Under the pieces are notes generated by a model, which saw only the letters and a list, made by a program, of their open reading frames with translations, was not told the origin of the DNA and did no database searches. A stretch of DNA of 64,000 bases, from the NCBI GenBank assembly GCA_026075535.2, contig AP026538.1, positions 11,718,001 to 11,782,000 of the forward strand, in the 5' to 3' direction. Below are positions 43,241 through 54,916 of this stretch, in pieces; within the stretch, counting starts at the first letter, position 1, and each line of letters starts with the position of its first letter. The DNA comes from Tricholoma matsutake. Taxonomy: Eukaryota > Basidiomycota > Agaricomycetes > Agaricales > Tricholomataceae. A program made the position numbers and the translations under genes.

Positions 43241-43455
43241 ATTCCTTAGTCAGCAATTTCATGGCAGCCGGGGAATCAGCTATCCCTTGGCTGCAGGCTG
43301 CATTAGTGTTAGTGTTAGTGTTCCATTAGCTGCTTAGGGTCACAATACGGAGTAATAGCCCCCCTTGGAGGGTTGGGGGGTCAATTGAAGTGGCCCACTA
43401 CTATTTCACACCCATACATTACAGTCAGTTCCCACCCATATCCTATCCATCATAT

Positions 43456-43697
43456 GTAATCATTACAGTATCAGAGTGTGAGAACTCTTTTATCTGGTGA
43501 TCAATAAATCCTGCAAAAAATGTTTAATGGCTGGGGGGATTGGTAGATCATATGGGCCAGGTTACAAGTCTATTCAACAAGCAGTTCTTGTTAAATAAAA
43601 TGATCTGACTTCACGGTAAGTAAGTATCGGTTTGAGTTGTCATAGATAGAATACCCAAGTGTTTAATATCATTCTGGGGGGAATTTGAAGCATAGTT
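43456..43697. repeat. Direct repeat, copy 2
   Basis: Second copy of 42999-43240, same orientation. The pair could be the long terminal parts of a small element or a local duplication; I saw no TG...CA ends or TSD. Confidence 0.85.
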
Positions 43698-43836
43698 ATT
43701 GGGAGTCCTCATGCCCAGGGTTTGGCTAGGGTTTAATAGACATTGCTGGCTCATAACCCTAAGAGGGAGGGAGGTTGTGTACAGATATGGATGGGTGACA
43801 AATGTGGATGGTGCACAACTGAAATGGGAATATATA

Positions 43837-45409
43837 CAGTGGCTCAAAAAACTGTCCCAATGTTTGCTTGTTTTGTAAAGATTGATCTGGTGAGCAATGC
43901 TGACATAAGCATAATGTTGGCGCAAATCAGGCAAAGTACTATGACATTATGTCTTTCAGAATATTCAACTTTTATGTGATTTGGATAAGAACCCATTGTT
44001 TAATAAGCAAAACAAAATGGTCACTCATTGGGACAGTTTTTTGAGCAGTTGTTTTTTTCTAGTCAATTACTTCAATTGACCCCATTCTGCCTTGATACCT
44101 GCCCTAATACTGTTGGGGATACTTTTTATAAGATGTTGGGAGACCTCTAGCATAATTCTACCCTACTTCACTACTACACCTTTTTACCATTAAGGCATTG
44201 ATTTTGATGATATCATGAATTTTCAGAATTGGCATTTCAGGTGTTTTCATAGATATTATAAGGGGTTTAGATGGTTGAATTGAACAAACTGGAATATTAC
44301 TTCAATATCATTACCTTGAAAGCAACATTTTACTTGCTTATATATATGCTTGCTGCTGTCACACTGCTAAACATATCACCTGGTCTTCAGCATTGCCAAA
44401 TTTTAAAAGTGTTCTGTATTTTTTTCCCTAAAAACTTTGCAACACTGCCTAGTATATATTCCCCCCTAACCCTTTAAAAGTGTTTCCATACTGGGCCATT
44501 CTATCTCACAGCTATATTATGTGGTATAATCACAGAACACATACTCATAATTTGAATGGCTTGAATAACTCAAAGGGAGATGGTCAGAGATCTTAGAGTT
44601 GGCTGAGTACCCTTAACCAATTTATCTTTCATAGTTTGATAAATATTTTCAGAATTTTTAGAATTTGTTTTCCTAAGTTACTGATGTACATGGCTAATAT
44701 GAGAACAATGCAACTACAAATATGCTATAACATGCATTTATCTCACATGAAATTACATAGTTGAGGTCATGGACAGTTGGAAAGAAATAACCTTTGTAAG
44801 AAATAACAGTTTTTTAAAGAAGAAAGTGGAGAAATATGTTGAAATATTGAAATCAAAAGTGATTGTGCAGTGTTTATAGTGACATTATAACCTTAAACAG
44901 ATATTCTGGCATACAGAATGGTGGAGGAAGGATGATGGAATTCAAGCACCCTTCTAATATGTTGAATTGAATGCTATTAACCTTCCATAAAATCTATAAG
45001 AACACCTGAAATGCCAATTCTGGAAATTCATGATGTCATCAAAATGAATCCTTGAATGATAACAAAATGTCATAGTGACATAGGGTAAAATTATGCTAGA
45101 GGTCTCCCAACATCTTATAAAAAGTATCCCCAACAGTATTAGGGCATGTATCAAGGCAGAATGGGGTCAATTGAAGTAATTGACTAGAAAAAAACAACTG
45201 CTCAAAAAACTGTCCCAATGAGTGACCATTTTGTTTTGCTTATTGAACAATGGGTTCTTATCCAAATCACATAAAAGTTAAATATTCTGAAAGCCATAAT
45301 GGCATAGTACTTTGTCTGATTTATGCCAACATCATGCTTATGTCAGCATTGCTCACCAGATCAATCTTTACAGAACAAGCAAACATTGGGACAGTTTTTT
45401 GAGCCACTG
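43837..45409. mobile_element. Tc1/mariner-like element M, non-autonomous, long TIRs
   Basis: Ends CAGTGGCTCAAAAAACTG and its inverse, flanked by TA (43835-43836 and 45410-45411). Terminal inverted repeats are about 430-440 bp (43837 to about 44270; about 44970 to 45409). Inside each arm is an inverted second copy of the tip sequence: sites at 43843-43862, 44026-44045, 45201-45220 and 45384-45403. The interior (about 44270-44970) is AT-rich and has no transposase. The end sequence and TA target are typical of Tc1/mariner. Confidence 0.88.
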
Positions 45410-45410
45410 T

Positions 45411-45456
45411 ACACACACACACATACACATGGACAGACAGACAGACAGACAGAACC
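45411..45456. repeat. CA and GACA microsatellites
   Basis: (CA)n at 45411-45430 followed by (GACA)n at about 45432-45452, immediately outside the Tc1-like element. Confidence 0.9.
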
Positions 45457-45499
45457 AAACATTGGCAGGCTGGATGGATATGGATGATGGACAGATATA

Positions 45500-46259
45500 T
45501 GGTGCTGTTCACTTAAGCACCGCCACTTGTGTGCAACAATTCCTCACCCTTCAAATGGTGGCTGTTTTCTTGTTCCTCTTGTAGAAACAGTCCTTTTAGT
45601 GATACCAAGATATCCTATTGAGCGATTTTCAATAGCTTCAAAATTGAGTGAGAAACTTTCTTGAGCACATGCTAAATTAGTGGGTGTGGACACATTGGCC
45701 TCTACAGCCAGCAAAAAAAGCCCTGGCTGTTATTCCTTCAGTAGAAACACTCTTTTATGTGTTCTGAAGAGATTGTATTGACAAAAACTTGATATCAAAA
45801 AAATTGAGTGAATTATTATGTTTTTGGTATCAATTGTGGAACAATGGCCAAAATCTGTAATTACTGGTCAAAAGTGTGAGCGACATTCTCTGGAATACAA
45901 CCAATCTTCATCTTCATCAGCGGGGTCATATTAATCATCCGATGACTTGCAGTCAACTCCACCCTGACCACAATCTGACTCTGAATCTGTTTCTGATGAT
46001 TGCAAATCAGCATCAGGAGTGCTGTACCAAAATGTTCTGCCTTTTGTGAGGTTATTTTCATGATACCCTTAGCCATGGATTGTAGTGATGCTCAAATGCT
46101 CAATGCCCAATTTAAATAATTCTCTATTTTGTGGCCCAAAAGATCTCACAGTTCTATTAAGTAATTCACAGCTGAAAATTAGGGTTAGGGTTGAATTTTA
46201 TTTTCCGGGGTCAGATTGGTGGTTGCACACAAGTAGTGGTGCTCAAGTGAATGGCACCA
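45500..46259. mobile_element. TA-flanked TIR element N
   Basis: 760 bp with ends TGGTGCTGTTCACTTAAG and CTCAAGTGAATGGCACCA, an inverted repeat of about 45 bp including ACTTGTGTGCAAC. TA on both sides (45498-45499, 46260-46261). No gene; superfamily not assigned. A (TTAGGG)2 motif inside the right end (46179-46190) is not a telomere. Confidence 0.75.
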
Positions 46260-46499
46260 TAGATGGTGGACCCAAAATGGGAATGCCTTAGTAGATGGTG
46301 GGAACTGAGCCAAAAATGGATGGGGTCCAAAATGGGACATTGGAGACATGTTTGACAACTGTGGAGGCTGATGATGTGGATGAAAATGGAAGGGCATGGG
46401 AACCACTCACACAATTCAGGGGTTGTGCCTGAGAATTCCTGCCAAATTTGGGAACTGTTACCCAAAAAGGACTAGATGCAATGTGGGGGTGCATTGCAT

Positions 46500-47375
46500 G
46501 GAACAGAAGTATAGAGTATACTAGACCATAGATGACAGTAATAATGGTATTCAAATTGAAGTTAGTACTTAGTAGGCCAAATATAGTATTCTGGGATGAA
46601 CAGTTTGAATTATGAAGTAAATTGATAGGAAATGGCTTATGAAACTTGAAATACTATCTAATGGAAGCTATTAGCATATACTAGAACATAGATGGCAGTA
46701 AGAACAATATTGAATTTCATAATAGTACTTGGTGGGCCAAATATGATATTCTGGCATGAACAGTTTAAATTATGAAGTAAATTGATAGGAAATGGTTTAT
46801 TAAACTCCATATACAATCTATTGGAGCCTATTAGAGTATAATAGACCATTGATGATGGTAAGAACAGTATTGAATTTCAAGTTAGTACTTGGTAGGCAAA
46901 ATACAGTATTTACTATTCCGGCATGAACAGTTTAAATTATGGAGTAAATTGATAGGAAATGGTTTATGAAACTCGAAATAATATCTAATGGGACATACCA
47001 GAGTATAATAGACCATACATGATGGTAAGAACGCTATTGAATTTCAAGATAGTACTTAGTAGGCCAATTATGGAATTTTGGCAATGGTTTGAATTATGGA
47101 AGTCATTTGATAGGAAATGGTTTATGAAACTTGAAATAATGTCTAATGGAACCTATTAGAGTATTCTGGAACATAGATGATGGTAAGAATGGTATTGAAG
47201 TTTGAGATAGTACTTAGGAGGCCAATTATAGTGTTCTGACCTGAACAGTTTGAATTATGAAACAATTTGATAGGAAAAGGCTTATAACACTTGATATACT
47301 ATATAATGGGACCTATTAGAGTATATTAGAACATACATGACAGTATGAACAGTATGGAATTTAATATAACACCTT
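46500..47375. repeat. Tandem array, about 160-bp unit
   Basis: The marker AGTACTT occurs at 46564, 46724, 46884, 47051 and 47209 (spacings 160, 160, 167, 158) with the rest of the unit conserved (TAGTATTCTGG, GAACAGTTTGAATTATG, GATAGGAAATGG). A partial unit follows. No gene; satellite-like array in AT-rich DNA. Confidence 0.9.
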
Positions 47376-48428
47376 ACTTGAGTAATACATTTTATACCAA
47401 GGGGGTGACAGGCCACAAATTTTAGACATCCACTCATAATTTTTTTTTAAGCAGCCATCTGGGACCCCTCCCCCCCTCCCCATCCCTCTATATATGGTAG
47501 TTTCCCATCACGTCTCGGCCTATTTTGGGTAACTCCCCAAATCAAAATCATCAACCAAGCCTGTCACATGCATGTCAAACTTGAGTCAATGAGTGGACGA
47601 GGTGTTTTGCGACCTGTGTGATCAACTCCCTCAGTCATCACACCTCCTATACACCTTTAGTGTCTGCTACCTTGTGCACTGAAGGCTCTTCTGTAATTTT
47701 CTCATTCTTCCTCTCTTATCAGCTGGGTATTTACACTTGATTTACTAGTAGTACACCAGTGCACCTATTACTTATTTGGTAACCTCGTGAAGGTGAGGCA
47801 ACCCCAATCAGATATTTTTGTTTGGCCTTGGTGAGCTCGCGAGGCAAACAGATCATGTGTCAGACTACCACAACTGCAAACCATAATGAGAAACCTAAGA
47901 AAACTAAATGTAGAAAACAAATAACAGGGGGCAGCATCATGCAACTTGCAAACCCAAGTTCCAACAATTTAAATACTTTGAAAGAATTGACAAGGTTTGG
48001 TGGTATTTCCAGTACAATGATGCCAATGCATTATTATAATATACTAGGGAAGGTCAGGAACAACACTGAGTGCAGGCTGGAGGCTGAATCTGCTGCATTG
48101 GGTGGGGAAACCAAGAGACAGAACATGTTTTGGAGCTGAATTTGCAGCTCTAGAGCACCCTAGACATGACCAGACCTTTCAAAACTTCAATGTCAAAATG
48201 TTTTTTATCGGGTCCTCTGGACCCCCCACCTGATGTGTAGGATTCGGGTGCCGACACCCCCTTGTTTTATACTGAACATTATGAAGAAATAGTTGTATTA
48301 TTGTTATAAATCATTCTTTCCCATGTAACTGTGGACTTCATAGACTGTATAAATGATATTACTATCATAATAACATTCAGGAATGCTGTTGTAGCCACCA
48401 TTATATGATTCCATTACTATAGTGTTAC
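47376..48428. other. No firm gene; one short ORF
   Basis: Frame 47822-48139 (105 codons, basic N-terminal part) lacks any recognisable domain and may be chance. Nothing else was recognised. Confidence 0.3.
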
Positions 48429-49963
48429 TAGTGCTGTGCTTGGCCCAGCCTCAGGCTGTGAGCCAAGCCAAGCCAGGCCATGACGACGGCTTCATAGTGG
48501 CTTTGGCCCGGCTTGCATGTTTGAAAAGCCAAAGCCAGGCCATCAGGCCATGGCTTTTCAGTAAGCTATATCAGAGAGCTATATTCTCAAATATACTACA
48601 TGTAATTAGTACCATTGGATACATCAACACATGAAAATGTCATCATTGAACCTTACATAAAGTTGCAGCTATATAGTAGGCACCATGCAATGCTGATGTA
48701 ATCAACATACTTGTTCCACATCAATATCATGATCAAACAACAGTAAACCAACTGTTATGCCCAGATCCTCAACCACCGGAGAACGTCAATAACAGTGACA
48801 AATGACCTTTATTATTATTCTTTATTGTCATTTGAACCCTAGGTATGTTCTTTTTTTCTTGTGTCTCTCATCTCGATCTGAGATAGCATGTTGGCCTGAC
48901 TAGTGTGCAATGTACGATCAATCAGCTGGTAGAAAACATGTATGGAGTGCGATGTCTGGGTCAGCAAACAGGGATGGAGGACAGTGACAACAGCTGACAA
49001 AAGTATGGCAGGTGGGGAAAATGAGCACAGCACTAGGGATGATGGGAATGATGGGGAGCATGAGCGGGACAGGACGGCAGGGACACCACAAATCCACCAC
49101 CACCAATGGACGACAACAATGATGCATGGAAGTCTATCGTCGTTTGGGCCCCAGGTGATTTTTTTGTGTTTTTATTTATTACTAACTAATAGTTTTCTCT
49201 TTGTTTTTATGTTCTATGCTACCCCCAACCCCGGCACCCCACCCAATGCAGCATAGGATGCACATCATCCCCTGGCACCAGATCTGACAACACTGGGAGG
49301 ATGGCCCAGCACCACCATCGCTGTGAGCAACTGTTCGCAGGGTGGATGGAGCTGGTGGTCCCACGATGATGGCAAATACCAATGGCAATGGCATCAATGG
49401 CTACGGCTATGTCAACACCAGCACCCAAAGCCAGCACCAAGAACAACACGAAGAATGACAGCACCCGCCCCCATGCCAACACCAACACCAATGTCAACAG
49501 GGTACCACAGCCACGCAACATCCAGCACCTGGCAATGGCGGCAAACACCACCACAGCCACTACAGCACCCCAACCCACTGCCATGAGCAACTTCTCGTGG
49601 GTGGAAGCATGGAGCAACAGGGAGGGGAGGGGATTGAATTGAGGGGCGGCGGGGGACTGAACAAAAGGCCTCACACACAGATTTTATTTTATTCTACCAT
49701 CTCCTTTGTTAGTGGTATGTTCTATATGGTATACTAGTATTACCACACATGTTTATGATATGTAGTCCTCAAATTATCAAGTGCTGGAGTGTTGTATGCG
49801 AAAATTCATTTTTACATACAAAAGCCACAGCCTGGGCCAAGCCAAGCCAGAGCCAAGCCGTGAATGGCAGCTTTGGCCTGGCCTGAGGTTTGAGGAAGCC
49901 AAAGCCACCTCAAGCCAGGCCAAAGCCAGGGCTTTCAGGCCAAGCCAGGCTGGAACAGCACTA
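48429..49963. mobile_element. hAT-type element 1, non-autonomous
   Basis: Ends TAGTGCTGT and ACAGCACTA, with a perfect 8-bp TSD AGTGTTAC (48421-48428 and 49964-49971). Subterminal regions are dense in GGCTTGGC/GCCAAGCC and AAAGCCA repeats (48430-48560; 49815-49955), typical of hAT transposase sites. No transposase ORF. The interior 49080-49640 has gene-like and palindromic sequence related to that in element K. Confidence 0.93.
49080..49640. pseudogene. Captured or shared gene-like segment in hAT element 1
   Basis: SIVVWAP frame near 49125-49152 followed by an AT-rich stretch with CTAAC. Then Gly/Ala/Asn/Thr-rich low-complexity frames, and two copies of the GAGCAAC palindromic module (about 49325, 49583). 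It resembles the interior of element K (17500-18160), although the two elements have different ends. No function recognised. Confidence 0.4.
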
Positions 49964-49971
49964 AGTGTTAC

Positions 49972-50577
49972 TAATGTCACATATGTCACTCCAAGTCACA
50001 CACATATACATAGGCCGGGTTGGCCACTGTTGCTCAACAGTGGTACTGCCAATCTCTTAGCTCTTTTGCATGGTTAATATATGCTATGATACCTTGCGAA
50101 CGAGCCCAAGAAATTTCAAAAGTTTTGGTTTTTGAGTATAAGTATAGTCATATAGAAACCCTGTATAATCTAATACCATCAGCCCTGTTTCCGCGCTCAA
50201 TGACATGATATTCAACATCCTCCTCACCAAGGACACCAGTTAACCAGAAGCTAGCTGTCAAGATCCTACCTCTATTAACTTTTCACCAGCCCTCCTAGTG
50301 ACAGAATAATATGGATAGAACTCTTTGATGTCAGACAAATGAGGAAAAGACCCTAATGTTAACCTTGAAGAGCCAAGCCTCGAATACAAATTAAACTTGT
50401 TCTATCAATAATTAAAGTGGGAGAACAACAATGGACAATGACAAGAAAGAGAAACGAGGACAGGATGAGTTCATGCTTTCTTAACTGCATCCCAGTCATG
50501 AAGAGCTTAGACTTGTACACAGTCGATACGGCTCCTGTACTGAGACAGAGTAAGGGATGATGGGTTGAATGGGTAGA
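49972..50577. other. No gene recognised; 3' flank of gene at 50578
   Basis: Some Pro/Leu-containing short frames, none coherent. Expected to hold the terminator of the minus-strand gene. Confidence 0.35.
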
Positions 50578-51592
50578 TTAGTTGCAATAATACCTCTCAT
50601 GGAGTAGGCAAAGACCTTCAAGGACACTTGCATTGGCGGAATCAACATCGCCATCCTTGCGCTGAGTCTCGGCGTTCCTGAATGTCTCCAATGCATCTTC
50701 GGCGAACTTTAGTGCTTGGTCCCAGCCATCAAAACTTGGTCTCTTCAAACCTTCCCGCTTGCCTGTGGATCCGGATCGGTCACGATACACCCTCAAGGCA
50801 AAGATATAGGTGCTCAGCATCGTGTCAAAGATCGTCTTGCATATGCAGCGAAGTTGGAGGATGAAAGGGAGAGGAGTATCCGCGGTCTTAGGGTCAGGCA
50901 ATGTCAGGCCATGCTGCAGGGGCTCTGGATCGCCAGCGAAACAGCCGTGGAAAAAAGAGGAAACTGATTCGGCTCTCTCAAACTTGAATAATTCAAATGT
51001 TAATCCGTCCGACAGGATGCAGAGAATGGGTAGAGAAAATGTACGCTTGGCATTGTTGAGATCACAACCTGAAGTTGAGGTTAGCAGCAGAAAGTTGTTC
51101 AAGTGCATCAGGCTTACCATCGCACTCCGCTATAACCTGGGCAACCGCATCCAAATGTTCCTCCTCGTTTCCTACTCTGAGCTTCATTTCGATACAAAGA
51201 ATCGCAATGGTGCCAAATGCTTTGAAGAAGTATTCAATGCGACCCCTCGTACCGATCCGACCAGTGATGATAGTTTCCAGGTTGTTCCTCAACATAAAGG
51301 TGAACTGCTTCACAAGATGGTTGAAAATCTGTGGGTTACAATGAACTTTCGAGTCATGAGAGGATTACAACATCCTCACTGGCGAGAAAAATCTCAATCT
51401 TGCCTCTTCCGTCTTATGAACATGGGGAGGACCATATTGTACCATCATGACATCCATGTCTACTACAATGGACTTGAAAAGGTCGGTTGGAATATGAGAG
51501 CGATGAATCTCAAAGGTCGAGATGTCTTGCAACTCCAAGTCTGGGTCAAGTCCGACGAGAGGAGCAGCTTTGGAGCAGCTTGCACATAAGTG
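50578..51592 (-). CDS. Probable host gene, conserved-hypothetical type, with introns
   Basis: Three minus-strand coding blocks join in frame across two short introns. Block 1 ends 51380 (DLELQDISTFEIHRSH..., HKTEEARLRFFSP), intron 51329-51379 (GTGAGG...CACAG). Block 2 is 51328-51118 (FNHLVKQFTFM, TGRIGTRGRIEYFFKAFG, CIEMKLRVG), intron 51069-51117 (GTAAGC, CTAAC, TTCAG). Block 3 is 51068-50578, ending HERYYCN and TAA, with SFFHGCFAGDPEP and SFDGWDQALKFAED. The central GRIEYFFKAFG...EMKLRVG pattern resembles a protein family I associate with Agaricomycete genomes, but I cannot name it. A frame change near 51545 and an unclear 5' end near 51792 suggest a frameshift, a missed intron or early decay. 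Coding density and splice sites look better than anywhere else in the window. Confidence 0.65.
51069..51117 (-). other. Intron 2 of gene 50578-51592
   Basis: 49 bp, GTAAGC...GCTAAC...TTCAG on the minus strand; splicing joins AECD to GCDLNNA in frame. Confidence 0.75.
51329..51379 (-). other. Intron 1 of gene 50578-51592
   Basis: 51 bp, GTGAGG...CCACAG on the minus strand; splicing joins FFSP to IFNHL in phase 0 and removes an in-frame TAA. Confidence 0.75.
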
Positions 51593-52552
51593 ACTTTGGA
51601 AAAGCTAACGCCAGCACCGTCTTCTATGTTGAATTGTCAGCAAACCTGACTTCAAAGCGAAAATGAGTCGAACGGACCTGCGGCGTCTGCCAGTAGTGTC
51701 GGGTCAATATTAAACTGTGTCATAAGCCGGCGGATAAGCGCCTGAGCTGCGTCATGTGTCAGAGGCTCGCTTCATTTTCTCTTGGGCGGCATGGTTGGTG
51801 AGTGTGAAGTATGTGGGGATGGAGGGAATTGCTGTGGATACATGAGTGGACCCTATTCACCCACGACGTTGAAAAGCAAGAAACGAAATGGTGAGCTAGC
51901 CAAGCTTCAACCCTCCCCAGACATGTCACGTGACAGGCCTGAGTATCGCAACACATCAAGCACAACTTTCACCCAGTTCGATAATGATAATATCCTTGAC
52001 GTCTATCGTGTAAATGTTCACTAATCATATAAACATGGTGTCTTGAGTAGATAATAGAATGGGTGCACGTGGTATCATGCAAACATTAAACAAATTTTGC
52101 CAATTGGAATAGCAGCGCAACATTTGCATGGCCGATAGCAATGAAAACTCACCACCACAACCCACAAGGCAGTGCGCACAGTTGAAATGCAAGAGGATCC
52201 TCAATGCAGGCTACCAGTTCAAATCTTGCAAGCGATGTAGGGAGCATGACAAGCTTGCAAAGCAAACAAAAATAGCAGCAAGACAAAGAAAATGCAGAGG
52301 CACAGAAGCAACCATGGCTAGCTGCCAATGATGACCATGATCACAACTCTCCAGAGGTGATTGTAGTAGATTCAGGGACTTCTGAAGATGAAAGTGACAG
52401 CAGAGTGAGTAATTCACCACTTTCGACGTGATAACCCCAGCCAACTTACCATACACCAGAGTATGAAGCCTATTGTGTACAAGGATAGTGAGGAGCTCTT
52501 CTTGAATCTCAGGCATGCATTCAAGAAGAAGGATGTTTCATTCAACGCAAGC

Positions 52553-53390
52553 TAGTGTTGCCAATGGTGTGGCTCAGAGCTGCGAGCCGCCCAGAGCCGC
52601 TCAAGCCGTGCTCTAAGTTGTCTAAAGTTCAGAGGTGCTAGATAACTTTAAACCTTCTGAAAATATTATAGAACACTCTGTAGAAGTCCCTGCTGCTAAT
52701 TTGAATGCATATTTTCATGCCCTATTGTAGAAAATCAGTTCCTAGAATATATGAGAATACACTCAGTCCTTGTATAAGTGACTCTATTCAATGTGTACTG
52801 TACCTAGAATACACTACAAGTACAGTAAGCAAACCATATGAAAAGTACGAGAGTTGATGCTCACCTCAGTCCTTGTATAAGTGACTGAGGTGGTCGAGCA
52901 ACTATCTCCTGTATATATACGAGTCCTGTCAGATAAAGAAGCAAAGGAATAAAGGGAAAGAATGTTTGTTTAAGCGCATCAAAGGGGTGCGCTAAGAATA
53001 GCATATGCATTACACACGTCGATCATCGCATCACACGTGTTGGTCATCGCCCTATCACGGTGTAATTCTCAACACTGCCATCTCACAAGCATTTTTTGTA
53101 ATAGGTAACGAGGAGATAAACACAGCCAAACAATCTCATCAATGATACGGATCCATACAAAACTCAATAGTATGCCATATTTCTTTTGTAATAATTGTCT
53201 ACATGACTTACTTGATGTTAAAAAGCATAACTGAAGCATAATTACAAGTAGAACGGTGAGCCCACAACTTTGGGCAATTTCAATCAGCTTAGCCAGCTCA
53301 GAGTCGCTCAGGGCGACTTAGCACCATTTTGATTGGCTCAAGTACCTGAGCCGCGCCACGGGCGAGCCGAGCCGAGCCATGGCATCACTA
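52553..53390. mobile_element. hAT-type element 2, non-autonomous
   Basis: Ends TAGTGTTGCCA and TGGCATCACTA. Flanking octamers ACGCAAGC (52545-52552) and ACACAAGC (53391-53398) differ only by one CpG-to-CpA change. Subterminal GAGCC/GGCTC repeats at both ends. It interrupts an open reading frame, which rejoins in frame when the element and one TSD are removed. It contains a copia LTR fragment. Confidence 0.9.
52726..53074 (-). repeat. Copia LTR fragment inside hAT element 2
   Basis: Plus-strand ends TGTAGAAAATC...ATTCTCAACA, related to 13020-13574, including the CCTCAGTC...GACTGAGG hairpin. Shorter than the full LTR (about 349 against 555 bp). Flanks CCTAT and CTGCC do not match, so no TSD is claimed. 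Confidence 0.75.
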
Positions 53391-53461
53391 ACACAAGCTA
53401 TGCTCTTCCAGCAGATCCTCTGATCACGGACAAGGAGCATGTACAGATGACAGCATATGAG

Positions 53462-54025
53462 ATCTGGAAAGTATCTGGGTACCATTTCTGGTGAGTATCA
53501 GGCTTGAAGCTAGATGTCCATCACCCACATAGGTAAGCTACACTGTACAGAATAATATGGTCTATCGAACACATACAGTGTATCAAATGATATGGGTTTG
53601 GTGGACACCATTGAATGCTCTCATAGTATGTATAACATGTACTAGTATCAAATGAATACACTTTTACAATTCTTGCTTGTGATACACTATGAAGAATGTT
53701 AATAATATATACAGATCATGTATAGCATACACGGTACTCGGCAATTGGCAATGGCATCAGCATAGAAGTATGGCATTGGCATCAGGCACCACTTCGCCAG
53801 AACAGTACGACCTAGCTGTGTGTACTATAGTGAATTACAATGCTTGGTATAGATGTGCATAGGAGACTGTATGGCCTAGCTATGGGCAATGATGCAATCA
53901 TTCATTCTATGTAGTGCAGACCTACCAAACAGGTCTTTTACAATTCTTGCTTGTGATACACTGTGAAGAATGTTAATAGACAGATCGGTGACCTATGAGA
54001 TAGCATTGGACACAGTATTTGGCAT
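53462..54025. other. No gene; short direct repeat
   Basis: A segment of about 50 bp (TACAATTCTTGCTTGTGATACACT...) occurs at about 53664 and 53939 in the same orientation. No gene recognised. Confidence 0.5.
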
Positions 54026-54427
54026 TGTTAGGAAACCACCCCATTACCCAATAAAATTTCATTTTTATTTTATTATGTCAAATTACACTACATGACGCCA
54101 AATGATGCTACACTTTGATAGCATGAGAATTTTATTTTGCACACATCAATATGTACATACATGTATGAGTGCATCGGTAACAACAATGTACAATATATGT
54201 AACATAGTATATAAACCCTAACTATACACCTAGGGGACCCCAGTTGTGTTCTCTTAGGTATTACACCTATGATTTCAGTGTGAAAGGCCTTTGTCAACAA
54301 ACTCACCTATTAATAACCCCTCGCATCAAAACCATCAATCCCCCCATCATGAGCATGGATCCTGCCCCCTTCTTGTAGAGAGAACCCACATGGTCTTAGC
54401 TAGCAGATAATGGGTGTCGCCCTAACA
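54026..54427 (+). repeat. 5' LTR of chromovirus D
   Basis: 402 bp, TGTTA...TAACA, with the same TATA box and AGTTGTGTTCT segment. The complementary AGAACACAACT is at 54430-54440. Confidence 0.95.
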
Positions 54428-54429
54428 GA

Positions 54430-54440
54430 AGAACACAACT
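54430..54440 (+). other. Putative self-priming site, chromovirus D
   Basis: AGAACACAACT, exact complement of the LTR segment AGTTGTGTTCT, as in copies A and B. Confidence 0.65.
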
Positions 54441-54916
54441 TCCCATATCAGTGCACCTTCTCTTACTTGTGCATATGTCATTGTTTCACTGTGCCACATC
54501 CAATTACTCATCCTTTTGGCATGAGCCAGAAGTACTTGTATATATGTAATCTACCTTTTCTTTCATAAGCCGATGCCAGGCCTTGCCTTACATTGCGACC
54601 GCCAGTGATCGAGAGGCAGCGCTTGTCATTAGGACAGCTGCAACCAGACAACTGATTGGATCTGGTTTAGTTACGATTTACATCACTCTATTCAGACGAC
54701 TATTTTAGTTACAAGCTGAATTCAGTGTTATCTCCGAGATCAGGCACTGTTGGAAGGGTTATTGATCTGAAGTGTCAAATTAGGGGCCCGACGAACGACA
54801 AATGATCGACGAACCATTGACGAACCATCACATGACCCGTAAACATTTGGAGAGGTCTCAAAAAAAAAGAAATCTTGAATTTGTCGAAGAAGTGATTCAT
54901 CACAGATTTTTCCATT

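Larger units (their letters stand above)
52128..53461 (+). pseudogene. Zinc-binding gene broken by a hAT element
   Basis: It begins MADSNENSPP at 52128. A Cys-rich N-terminus CAQLKCKRIL...SCKRCREHDKLAKQ suggests a small zinc-binding module followed by a basic helix. A frame change lies near 52280, after which KQPWLAANDD and an acidic VDSGTSEDESDSR run to a plausible intron (GTGAGT 52404 to CACCAG near 52458). The next exon, KPIVYKDSEELFLNLRHAF, is cut at 52552 by the hAT element and resumes in frame at 53399 (YALPADPLITD, EIWKVSGYHFW) to a TGA. No assigned function; the C-terminus appears lost. Confidence 0.6.

Noticed and set aside
46179..46190. TTAGGGTTAGGG, telomere-like
   Set aside because: Only two units, inside the right end of element N; too short to be a telomere or interstitial telomere array.
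47822..48139. 105-codon ORF as a gene
   Set aside because: No domain, splice context or conservation visible; listed only within an unassigned stretch.
52721..53079. Solo copia LTR with TSD in hAT element 2
   Set aside because: Flanks CCTAT and CTGCC do not match, and the copy is shorter than the full LTR.
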